DNA of 64,000 bases from Paramecium octaurelia (taxonomy: Eukaryota; Ciliophora; Oligohymenophorea; Peniculida; Parameciidae): contig CAJJDP010000161.1 in the NCBI GenBank assembly GCA_905182995.1, positions 1 to 64,000 of the forward strand, read 5' to 3'. Under the pieces are notes generated by a model. The model worked only from the letters and a program-made list of their open reading frames with translations, had not been told where the DNA came from and searched no databases. Below, piece after piece: positions 26,977 through 37,282 of the stretch. Within the stretch, counting starts at the first letter, position 1, and every line of letters begins with the position of its first letter. The translations under genes and the position numbers were made by a program.

Positions 26977-27957
26977 CCATAAATTCAATAATAAGTATTT
27001 AATAAAGAATTGAAGCCATTTAAATATGAATTAATCAATAAAATAAAAGATGAATACATATTTGCTTTTGCGTTTAATAAAGAAGCTACTCTCTTAGTGG
27101 CTGGCTACGAATCAAGCAAAATAAGAGTATTTGAGTTTGAGCAAGGATAATTACGATAATTATAGGAATTGAGCAATCATAGTAAAAGAGTTCGATGTGT
27201 ATACTTTTTGTAAAAATCGCCTTCATTTATCTCTGGTAGCTATGATCGTTCGATTATTGTATGGGAGGCCTCAGAAAATAGATAGTTCTATTGTAAGTAA
27301 CAACTTGAAGGTCATACTGACGATATTAATTGTTTGATAATTAATAATAATGAGGATTTGATAATATCAGGTAGTGATGACAAAACCATTAGACTATGGA
27401 GTAAAAATGTGTAGTGGCATTGTTCATAGACATTAACATATCATAATGGGAGTGTATTCTGTATCAGCATGAATGAAACTTAAAATTAATTCATTTCTTG
27501 TGCTGCAGACAATCTGATTGTTGTAAGTCAAAAAGATGTAAATAGTTCTTTCTGGAATATTCTTTAAACTATTAAAGTAGAATGGGGTTTAAGATTATGC
27601 TTTATTAGCAATACTTAATTTACATATCAACCTTATAATAAAAAGCAGATGATAATTTATGAACAAAGTAAATTCAGCCAATAATTTGTTAAGCAAAAGG
27701 AAATTGCTGTAAAGTCTGGAAATGATTGCTTTTGGTATTTTCCTTAAAAATATATTAAATCGAAATCACTGTTACTCAACAAAAATGGAAGTAGTTTAAA
27801 TTTGATTAAAATTAAAGAGAATGGAGAATTTATTTAAGAATAAATTATCGATTTTGATGATAATTACATTCATGGAGCAATTTCAGATGATGGAGAGTAT
27901 TTAATCACCTGGGATTGTAAAACCGAAGAAATTCAAGTTAGGCAATACAGCGAATGA
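26977..27957 (+). CDS. Truncated duplicate of the WD40 gene, 3' part (assembly copy)
   Basis: Identical to 24979-25959, starting inside the gene just after the joint and ending at the same TGA (27955-27957). Confidence 0.75.
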
Positions 27958-28330
27958 TGGTCAGCCATTCTGATATCATTCCGATATCTATAAATATTAA
28001 TTATGTTATTGAATATGGACAATCTAGTAATAGAAATTAATATTTGATATCATTGATATTCATTAAATCTATTAGACATCTTATTTTCAGAAATATAATA
28101 TGAATATAAGAGCTATATGATTATCAAAAAAAATAATTTCTTCTCTTCTCTTTCTCTCCTATCTTGCTTGATCCAAAATATATGTTTTAGATCTTCTGAT
28201 AATTTCGATTTGAACTCTGCCTTCTTTGTAATTCATGTTACTTAGAAGGAACATAGACTATTTGCAAATTTCCATTAAAATCATAGATAATTATGAACTT
28301 CAAATGATTACATTGAGAATCAAAAATAAA

Positions 28331-28624
28331 ATGAAAAGATTTGCAATTGTAAACAATCATTATCTTAATTCTAAAAATGCCGAATAGGATTTGAATACTA
28401 CTTTTATTCCTATCTTCAATGAAACTTTTAGATTATAAGATTATTCATTTCTTACTTTCATCTTTGTATATGCGATAGAATTAATGTTGTATTATACATT
28501 TAAGCCAAATTAACTGCTAAAAATAATAGTTTGTCATTTTGTTTCAAGCCAAATATGCATAATATATATTAATGATGCGTTAATTGTAAATAGTTGTCTT
28601 AAAAATTAAACAATTTTAAAGTGA
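28331..28624 (+). pseudogene. C2-domain relic (second assembly copy)
   Basis: Same sequence as 26333-26626, offset 1998; one genomic locus shown twice. Confidence 0.38.
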
Positions 28625-28642
28625 TATCATATTATTTATATT

Positions 28643-30797
28643 ATGCAATATTTAAATTTGTTCATACAACCAATATCAAACACAGTAGTATTTCCATACT
28701 CCAGTTTGTAACTCTATGATGTGGATTGCTATATTCAATTATTACATTCTCAATACATTGGATTGGTTTCATAAATCAATGGCAGCCAGCCTGATGTTCA
28801 AACTATCTCATAATATAGTTAATATGGCACACTTGTGCACGTAACAACAAAGCAAGATGAGTCATCCAATTTTTGCAATGCCTTTGCATTCGCCAGATTT
28901 CGAATAAATTCGTTTTGCCAGCTTTCACCATTCTTAATAGCAAACGTTGAAATACTGAATGATGAGATCAAAGCCAACGATACTGAAATCTTGAACACAT
29001 TTAAAGAGGCGGTTAAAGTAAATTTGCACATATATTTTTAGATCTATATGGAAAACTTCTCCCTTTTACCTAATGCTCTGTTGAAGCAAAAGATAGACGA
29101 AGAAAACAACATCGTCAAATTATAATATCAAGTGGCTGACAGAATTTAAATTCCATTCAACCAAAAACTCAGATTGCTATAAATGAATGATAACATAGAA
29201 AGAATATCAACAATGATTTAATATTTGAATCACAAAATGACATAATATTCGACAAGCAACGAATTGGAATAAATATTTAAGCAGGAACTTATTTCTGAAA
29301 TGCAAAACAATGGAGATAACTTGATTAATTAAACTGAATAAATTATTCCATAAATACAAGAATAAGAACTGGATTACTAATAACAATATGTTTAGTCATT
29401 GCCATGGGGAATCCAACATCCAGAAACTGTCAGTATATCTCAATGCAAATAAATATTGGATCAGAGACATTATGGATTGGACATGGCTAAACAGCGTATT
29501 CTATAATATTTAGCAATTAAATTTTTAACAAAATCTACTGGATCTATTCTCTGTTTACATGGTCATCCTGGAGTGGGAAAGACATCATTAGCTTAGAGCA
29601 TAGCAGAGTCCTTGGGGAGACCTTTTCAAAAGATTTCATTAGGTGGAGTATCAGATGAAGCTTAAATAAGAGGTCATCGAAAGACTTATGTGGGAGCATA
29701 GGCAGGAATGATTATGGAAGCAATAAAGAAAGCCAAGTGTGTAAATCCAGTCATCTTACTTGATGAGATCGACAAGATTAATTAATACACTGTTGGTTCA
29801 GCCTTGTTAGAGGTCTTGGATCCAGAATAGAATAAATGTTTTATGGATAATTATGTGAATGAGGAATTCAATTTGAGTTAAGTTCTGTTCATTTCGACAG
29901 CCAATTACATAGGCTCCATATAGCCAGCATTGAGAGACAGATTGGAGATGATTGAGATCCCATCCTACACAATTGATGAGAAGGAGAAGATTGCAATCTA
30001 ACATTTGATTCCTAAATAATTGGAGCTTAATGGGATTGATGGGAAAGTTGAATTCAGTAAGGATGTTGTAAGATATTTAATTACAAATTATACCAATGAG
30101 AGTGGAGTGAGATAATTAGAGAGATAAATAAATTCTATTTTACGAAAGATTGCACTTCAACAAGTAAGAGGGAACAGGAAAGGAACTTACAATATTAATA
30201 AGGGATTTGTCAACTAATGTTTGGGGGAATCCACAATTGGTTACAAGAACATCAGGTTATAGAGTGTTGGAATGTGCAAAGGGTTGAATGATGGAATGAA
30301 CATTTTGGAAGTCATTAAAACGAAGGGATAAGGCAATCTATTTTAGTAATCTAAGGATCAATATATTGTTGAATAAGGAATTACTGCATAATCTTATTTA
30401 AGGAATTGTTTCAAACACATTTAATTCTAGAATTGGGACATTACTGTTGCTAACTAGAATTGTTTGGGTGTTTGTGTTGCTGTGGCTGTGGTGTCATTAT
30501 TTATGAATAAGAAAGTGAAATCAAGTGTTGCATTTGCAGGAGAGTTAAGTCTCAAAGGATCTATTTTTAGACAATGCAATCTGAGAGATAGCATCATTTA
30601 GACAGCAGAATCTGGAGTTGATAGGTAATAGCATAATTTAATTGAGTAGCATCATTATTCCATCTTAGAATGTGGGGGACATTTACAACTTAGAACCTTC
30701 TATTAAATAGAGAATTAGATTAGTCGATCACATTGAGGAGGTTTTTCAATTGGCATTTGAGGATGGATTTACTTACTAACACTACCCTAATTTATGA
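28643..30797 (+). CDS. Lon-type AAA+ protein lacking the protease dyad, 709 aa
   Basis: Begins MQYLNLFIQPISNTVVFPYS, the Lon substrate-binding N-domain in short form; TGA at 30795-30797. Removing one 25-nt intron (30625-30649, GTA...TAG) gives exactly 710 codons. AAA+ module: Walker A GHPGVGKTS at 307-315, Walker B VILLDEID at 370-377, sensor ISTAN, arginine motif PALRDRLEMIEIPSYT, then the alpha domain. The C-terminal protease fold is present (VVSLFMNKKVKSSVAFAGEL, VDHIEEVFQLAF). In active Lon the nucleophile sits in DGPSAG; here the aligned block is NQNCLG, so Ser is Cys607. The GGLKEK lysine aligns with Arg648 in CNLRDS. The residue spacing is conserved, so the alignment is secure. No clear mitochondrial presequence is visible. 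ATP-driven unfolding or chaperone activity is likely; proteolysis is doubtful. Overall similarity to Lon is certain. Confidence 0.9.
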
Positions 30798-30848
30798 AGT
30801 ATATATATATATTAATAAATAAAAATCTTAATTTGAATATAGGATACA
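30798..30848. terminator. 51-bp convergent 3' spacer
   Basis: The Lon-like gene (+) and the RBR ligase gene (-) converge with 51 bp between stop codons. The spacer is AT-rich (ATATATATATTAATAAAT) and must carry both 3' ends. Confidence 0.4.
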
Positions 30849-32370
30849 TCACACAAAAACATCTCCTTAATAGACGACTAATTCTAGATTTATTCTCATT
30901 TTTTAGCATTTTTATGAGGCATTTTGAATTGTGTCCTTAATTTTCATAAACTATTTTTTTAAATCGTGTATGGGTGTAGTAAGTATTTCTACATTTAGTT
31001 TTTCAATTTGATTAAACAGTTTCATCAATGAGATAGCCAATTATTCACAGGCATGTTCAAAGAGCTTCTGATAATGATCTAACAACTAGGATGAGTATTG
31101 GTTATTATGAGAAATATAGTAGCACAAACAATAAGACCTGCACAGTAATAATATCACGTATACCATTTTAATGTGACTCTAGATTAGATTAGTTCTGCCA
31201 TGACTTCTTCCAAGAATTTAGTGTCATTCATATCGAAGCCTAAATACATAAATATTTTGTCAATGTATTCATCTCTAATTTTTTTCAATGACTCCTGGGC
31301 TTTTTATCCTGCAGCTTCTGAAATTAGATATCTTTTCTAATAGAAATTACATCTTTCGATTGAATCTTTCTCTTACTTTGTATTGTCTGTGGGTGGTACA
31401 TACTAGTTGCACTTATAATGATCTTTGTGATATGGTTTCCAAGGCTAAGAACAAACATAACAAAAAGCATTTCCGCATCCTCCTGGAGGTTTACAAGACA
31501 TGTAATTGCACCCAAAAGATCTTTCAACATCTTTTTTGCAAAAAGGACATTATTTTGTATTCAGTCTAATCCACTCAAAATTGGCTTAGTCTTTTTAGAG
31601 TTCTGAAAGCCATTTTTTGACTAAATCACAAGGACATGGGGGATGTAGTTCCTCTTTACAATAGAAACAGAACTTCGTTTAACAGAGGCAAGTCACTTCT
31701 CTTGCTGATGTGAATTTAGGTTTTATAATTTTGTTGCAATTAACAGCAGGACAGTATGCCATATATCTTGAGCATTCTACAAATTTCGACAGAGTAGATC
31801 TTCTAATTCCATTTTATTTGAGAATTTTCTAATCATTGAGAAAGGTAGTCTGTAATTACACCCATAAAATAAACACCTAACAAAGAGGAACTTATCTTTT
31901 TATACTCTCTGCACTATAGTCTGTTTTATGCAAGATTCACAAAACATATGCTTACATCCCAATAGAATTAATTAATCTTCGCATAAACAAACTGAGCAAC
32001 TTCCCTTAAGGCCATTATAAATAACTTGTTAGTGATCGTTAATAACTCCATTAGTTTTGAATTCAGCCAACTAAGTAGAGTCATATTTGTGAAAGATTTC
32101 ATCTTTATTCCAATTGTAGTACATGAGCAACTTCATAATAAGGATCAATTACCTCGAAAGTGTTGTCTTCATCGAAGTAAAGAATCTCTGAGAGTTCTTG
32201 CACTTCATTCATTATCGTTTTCATGACATCCTTCATCTCCAAGATCTCCACCATACTAGAATTATTAGACAAGGTTTATACTCTTCTTTTGAGTTTTCTT
32301 ATTAAGAACTTACTTCGTTGATTTCGCCTGAATCATTCTAATAGTTATATATGTCCTCATCTTCAATCAT
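30849..32370 (-). CDS. Ariadne-type RBR E3 ubiquitin ligase, about 474 aa
   Basis: Transfers ubiquitin from an E2 through a cysteine intermediate (RBR family mechanism). Start ATG 32368-32370, stop TGA 30849-30851. In order: acidic N-terminus; UBA-like helix (LLMYYNWNKDEIFHKY); RING1 (CSVCLCED, GCKHMFCESC); IBR (CPAVNCNKII, CLCQTKFCFYCKEE, HPPCPC); RING2 (CPFCKKDVERSFGCNYMSC) with the catalytic-position Cys kept; then the Ariadne helical domain. Introns: 26 nt, 22 nt ending AAG (32131-32152), 20 nt GTG...CAG near the C-terminus, and a 29-nt GTA...TAG between RING1 and IBR. That last splice keeps the frame but removes the expected last Cys pair of RING1 (CLFYGC). Reading through keeps the pair but then needs a one-base shift, so this stretch is uncertain. 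Confidence 0.82.
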
Positions 32371-32400
32371 TTTATATTTATTTATTATAAAGGACACAAT

Positions 32401-32989
32401 ATGAATGACTATATGGATTACATCAAGGGAATTAAGACCTACATCGATGATTCTGCAAACAAGATACAAGACAAAGTGGCTGAGATCGTGAGGATAGACG
32501 ACATCAAGGATTTGAACAAAATGCAAACAAAAAAATATCGACATCGCAATAATAATAAGTAACCTTCGCTTGTAACTTCAGGGGAGGTGTCACAGGCTGA
32601 GATTGAGTTACAAAAATTATAGCAGCAAAATCATCAACTCCATGAGAAAATGAAGGAGTTAGAGGAACAGAGAACCAATCTCAGATTCCAACTTGGAAAA
32701 TATCGATAATTGATTGCTGATAAACGGAAGTTGTTAAACAAAGAATGCAGAGACGGATTCTAATTGCTCACCTAAACTAGGAGACCCAGGATCATGAGTG
32801 AGAAGAAGAGCAAGTCTCCTCAACTCTTCCTCACTTCCACTTCCACCATGTCTTAAAAAAAACTGACCCAAGTGCACATTCTACTTAGGGATGTGATGAA
32901 GGTCGAAAGACAACCTCCCATTATAAGGAGCAACAGGAGATACACTTTTGATTAATTTATGCAATTAAACAAAACAGAATATTTTAGCT
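32401..32989 (+). CDS. Truncated duplicate of the coiled-coil gene (assembly copy)
   Basis: Identical to 34356-34944; cut by the N at 32990 before its stop. Confidence 0.7.
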
Positions 32990-32990
32990 N

Positions 32991-34325
32991 GCCAATTATT
33001 CACAGGCATGTTCAAAGAGCTTCTGATAATGATCTAACAACTAGGATGAGTATTGGTTATTATGAGAAATATAGTAGCACAAACAATAAGACCTGCACAG
33101 TAATAATATCACGTATACCATTTTAATGTGACTCTAGATTAGATTAGTTCTGCCATGACTTCTTCCAAGAATTTAGTGTCATTCATATCGAAGCCTAAAT
33201 ACATAAATATTTTGTCAATGTATTCATCTCTAATTTTTTTCAATGACTCCTGGGCTTTTTATCCTGCAGCTTCTGAAATTAGATATCTTTTCTAATAGAA
33301 ATTACATCTTTCGATTGAATCTTTCTCTTACTTTGTATTGTCTGTGGGTGGTACATACTAGTTGCACTTATAATGATCTTTGTGATATGGTTTCCAAGGC
33401 TAAGAACAAACATAACAAAAAGCATTTCCGCATCCTCCTGGAGGTTTACAAGACATGTAATTGCACCCAAAAGATCTTTCAACATCTTTTTTGCAAAAAG
33501 GACATTATTTTGTATTCAGTCTAATCCACTCAAAATTGGCTTAGTCTTTTTAGAGTTCTGAAAGCCATTTTTTGACTAAATCACAAGGACATGGGGGATG
33601 TAGTTCCTCTTTACAATAGAAACAGAACTTCGTTTAACAGAGGCAAGTCACTTCTCTTGCTGATGTGAATTTAGGTTTTATAATTTTGTTGCAATTAACA
33701 GCAGGACAGTATGCCATATATCTTGAGCATTCTACAAATTTCGACAGAGTAGATCTTCTAATTCCATTTTATTTGAGAATTTTCTAATCATTGAGAAAGG
33801 TAGTCTGTAATTACACCCATAAAATAAACACCTAACAAAGAGGAACTTATCTTTTTATACTCTCTGCACTATAGTCTGTTTTATGCAAGATTCACAAAAC
33901 ATATGCTTACATCCCAATAGAATTAATTAATCTTCGCATAAACAAACTGAGCAACTTCCCTTAAGGCCATTATAAATAACTTGTTAGTGATCGTTAATAA
34001 CTCCATTAGTTTTGAATTCAGCCAACTAAGTAGAGTCATATTTGTGAAAGATTTCATCTTTATTCCAATTGTAGTACATGAGCAACTTCATAATAAGGAT
34101 CAATTACCTCGAAAGTGTTGTCTTCATCGAAGTAAAGAATCTCTGAGAGTTCTTGCACTTCATTCATTATCGTTTTCATGACATCCTTCATCTCCAAGAT
34201 CTCCACCATACTAGAATTATTAGACAAGGTTTATACTCTTCTTTTGAGTTTTCTTATTAAGAACTTACTTCGTTGATTTCGCCTGAATCATTCTAATAGT
34301 TATATATGTCCTCATCTTCAATCAT
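32991..34325 (-). CDS. Truncated duplicate of the RBR ligase gene (assembly copy)
   Basis: Identical to 31036-32370; start codon at 34323-34325; lacks the last part of the Ariadne domain because the contig begins at 32991. Confidence 0.75.
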
Positions 34326-34355
34326 TTTATATTTATTTATTATAAAGGACACAAT
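34326..34355. promoter_or_regulatory. 30-bp bidirectional spacer between RBR and coiled-coil start codons
   Basis: The two divergent ATGs are separated by only 30 bp of A/T-rich sequence (TTTATATTTATTTATTATAA). Both transcripts must start in or near this gap, so core promoter and 5' UTRs are minimal. The other assembly copy is 32371-32400. Confidence 0.5.
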
Positions 34356-35027
34356 ATGAATGACTATATGGATTACATCAAGGGAATTAAGACCTACATC
34401 GATGATTCTGCAAACAAGATACAAGACAAAGTGGCTGAGATCGTGAGGATAGACGACATCAAGGATTTGAACAAAATGCAAACAAAAAAATATCGACATC
34501 GCAATAATAATAAGTAACCTTCGCTTGTAACTTCAGGGGAGGTGTCACAGGCTGAGATTGAGTTACAAAAATTATAGCAGCAAAATCATCAACTCCATGA
34601 GAAAATGAAGGAGTTAGAGGAACAGAGAACCAATCTCAGATTCCAACTTGGAAAATATCGATAATTGATTGCTGATAAACGGAAGTTGTTAAACAAAGAA
34701 TGCAGAGACGGATTCTAATTGCTCACCTAAACTAGGAGACCCAGGATCATGAGTGAGAAGAAGAGCAAGTCTCCTCAACTCTTCCTCACTTCCACTTCCA
34801 CCATGTCTTAAAAAAAACTGACCCAAGTGCACATTCTACTTAGGGATGTGATGAAGGTCGAAAGACAACCTCCCATTATAAGGAGCAACAGGAGATACAC
34901 TTTTGATTAATTTATGCAATTAAACAAAACAGAATATTTTAGCTACATACACAATCATTTACCAAAAATCAAAGAATACTTTCTTGAATTCTCATTCAAA
35001 AGAACAAAGCAATTCAAAACTCTGTGA
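34356..35027 (+). CDS. Coiled-coil protein of unknown function, 223 aa
   Basis: Intron-free, ATG 34356-34358 to TGA 35025-35027. An amphipathic N-terminal helix (YIKGIKTYIDDSANKIQDKV) is followed by a basic patch (KKYRHRNNN), a clear coiled coil (EIELQKLQQQNHQLHEKMKE and EEQRTNLRFQLGKYRQLI), then a basic Ser-rich tail with RRYTFDQFMQLNKTEYF. I do not recognise a family. Divergent from the RBR gene. Confidence 0.7.
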
Positions 35028-35250
35028 TTTTGTATCAATTTACTAACTAATTTTAAAATTATTTCATTACATAATACTTATCAAAAACAAAGTCTTCAGT
35101 CGATTTATAATCCGAGTTAAAATATTTTTATATATAGATTTTTAATATAGAAAAATTGGAGAATATTTGTTCGATGAATGCGGAGATCAGAACATTTAAA
35201 TTTATATGATATTCTATATTCTCGATATTAGAATTCATCACTCAGGGTTA

Positions 35251-35721
35251 TCAGTTCAATACAGTCTTTTTGATTTCAGCTTCCTCAACTTCGGAAGGTT
35301 CATTTGCTTAAATTTCTTTGGAAAGTCCATTCAACTTCTTTTTCAAAGCTTCCTTTCCTGCAGCATAAGCCATCTTTTATTTTACTGGTTGGTTGGTATC
35401 TGGCGACCAGAAAATGAACACCAACTTCTCGACCTTTCTTGGTGGAACATCATCTGTTTAAGCATGATAATCATAAACAGCATATCGTGACTATTCAATT
35501 AAACACCTAAATTTACTTCGTTTTGAAGATGACTAACAAATTCAGCGTAGGTGCTTTCTCTTTCTCCCTTGTGATCAACTACAATCTTAATAATATACAA
35601 TGAAAATTACTTCGTTTCTATCCTTATCCAACCTATATATAACATATCTATATTGTTTGCCCAACTTCAAGTTGTTGAATTCTGTAACACAATCATCGCT
35701 GACATTGGTACCTACGTTCAT
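35251..35721 (-). CDS. ADF/cofilin, 139 aa (first copy)
   Basis: Actin-depolymerising factor: binds ADP-actin and severs filaments (family function). Start ATG 35719-35721 (MNVGTNVSDDC), stop TGA 35251-35253. Two introns, 25 nt (35586-35610, ending AAG) and 26 nt (ending TAG), leave exactly 140 codons. Hallmarks: VSDDCVTEFNNLKLGKQYRY, EIVVDHKGERESTYAEF, SRYAVYDYHAQTDD, KLVFIFWSPDTNQPVKQKM, YAAGKEALKKKLNG, EIQANEPSEV. Length and motifs fit the family fully; the actin-binding long helix (KQKMAYAAGKEALKKKL) is intact. Confidence 0.93.
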
Positions 35722-35771
35722 AATAATATCTTAATATTATATTTAAATTATTGTTAATTAAATCACGCTAT

Positions 35772-36023
35772 TCATTTCTTTGAAGGCACTTTCTTAACAT
35801 TAGGTGATTTAGATCTCATTTAGGTCTAAGGTCTTTGACTCTTCAACAATTAGGGCTTCTTATTAACTACTTATTTATTCGCATTGTTATTAGTGCTACC
35901 CAAAGTGGTAGTAGTGGTATTTTGCATAGTTTTAGCTTTCTTATTAGAAATGTCCTTTAATTTGGATGATGGTCTTTGGCTGCTTCGAGTTGGTGAAACG
36001 AATTCCACTTGCTCCTTTTATCT
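35772..36023 (-). CDS. Truncated duplicate of the pseudokinase gene, C-terminal part (assembly copy)
   Basis: Identical to 37283-37534; stop TGA at 35772-35774, cut by the N at 36024. Confidence 0.7.
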
Positions 36024-36024
36024 N

Positions 36025-36538
36025 GTAACCTTCGCTTGTAACTTCAGGGGAGGTGTCACAGGCTGAGATTGAGTTACAAAAATTATAGCAGCAAAATCAT
36101 CAACTCCATGAGAAAATGAAGGAGTTAGAGGAACAGAGAACCAATCTCAGATTCCAACTTGGAAAATATCGATAATTGATTGCTGATAAACGGAAGTTGT
36201 TAAACAAAGAATGCAGAGACGGATTCTAATTGCTCACCTAAACTAGGAGACCCAGGATCATGAGTGAGAAGAAGAGCAAGTCTCCTCAACTCTTCCTCAC
36301 TTCCACTTCCACCATGTCTTAAAAAAAACTGACCCAAGTGCACATTCTACTTAGGGATGTGATGAAGGTCGAAAGACAACCTCCCATTATAAGGAGCAAC
36401 AGGAGATACACTTTTGATTAATTTATGCAATTAAACAAAACAGAATATTTTAGCTACATACACAATCATTTACCAAAAATCAAAGAATACTTTCTTGAAT
36501 TCTCATTCAAAAGAACAAAGCAATTCAAAACTCTGTGA
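36025..36538 (+). CDS. Truncated duplicate of the coiled-coil gene, 3' part (assembly copy)
   Basis: Identical to 34514-35027; begins at the joint and ends at TGA 36536-36538. Confidence 0.7.
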
Positions 36539-36761
36539 TTTTGTATCAATTTACTAACTAATTTTAAAATTATTTCATTACATAATACTTATCAAAAACA
36601 AAGTCTTCAGTCGATTTATAATCCGAGTTAAAATATTTTTATATATAGATTTTTAATATAGAAAAATTGGAGAATATTTGTTCGATGAATGCGGAGATCA
36701 GAACATTTAAATTTATATGATATTCTATATTCTCGATATTAGAATTCATCACTCAGGGTTA

Positions 36762-37232
36762 TCAGTTCAATACAGTCTTTTTGATTTCAGCTTCCTCAAC
36801 TTCGGAAGGTTCATTTGCTTAAATTTCTTTGGAAAGTCCATTCAACTTCTTTTTCAAAGCTTCCTTTCCTGCAGCATAAGCCATCTTTTATTTTACTGGT
36901 TGGTTGGTATCTGGCGACCAGAAAATGAACACCAACTTCTCGACCTTTCTTGGTGGAACATCATCTGTTTAAGCATGATAATCATAAACAGCATATCGTG
37001 ACTATTCAATTAAACACCTAAATTTACTTCGTTTTGAAGATGACTAACAAATTCAGCGTAGGTGCTTTCTCTTTCTCCCTTGTGATCAACTACAATCTTA
37101 ATAATATACAATGAAAATTACTTCGTTTCTATCCTTATCCAACCTATATATAACATATCTATATTGTTTGCCCAACTTCAAGTTGTTGAATTCTGTAACA
37201 CAATCATCGCTGACATTGGTACCTACGTTCAT
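36762..37232 (-). CDS. ADF/cofilin, 139 aa (second assembly copy)
   Basis: Base-for-base the same gene as 35251-35721 (offset 1511), including both introns. There is probably one genomic locus. Confidence 0.88.
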
Positions 37233-37282
37233 AATAATATCTTAATATTATATTTAAATTATTGTTAATTAAATCACGCTAT

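Larger units (their letters stand above)
24979..28973 (+). repeat. Assembly duplication around N at 26976 (1997 bp)
   Basis: 24979-26975 equals 26977-28973 (offset 1998). It spans the second half of the WD40 gene, the spacer with a C2 relic, and the first about 110 codons of the Lon-like gene. Confidence 0.94.
31036..34944 (+). repeat. Assembly duplication around N at 32990 (1954 bp)
   Basis: 31036-32989 equals 32991-34944 (offset 1955), bounded by the N. It contains most of the RBR ligase gene and most of the divergent coiled-coil gene. Confidence 0.94.

Noticed and set aside
31288-31569. 93-codon plus-strand ORF and its overlapping neighbours (copy at 33243-33524)
   Set aside because: Shadow of the RING2/Ariadne part of the minus-strand RBR ligase.
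35206-35490. 94-codon plus-strand ORF with hydrophobic runs (copy 36717-37001)
   Set aside because: Antisense of the cofilin third exon.
35251-37232. Two ADF/cofilin genes as real paralogues
   Set aside because: Both copies, including introns and spacers, are identical and lie in the overlap around the N at 36024; one locus is far more likely.
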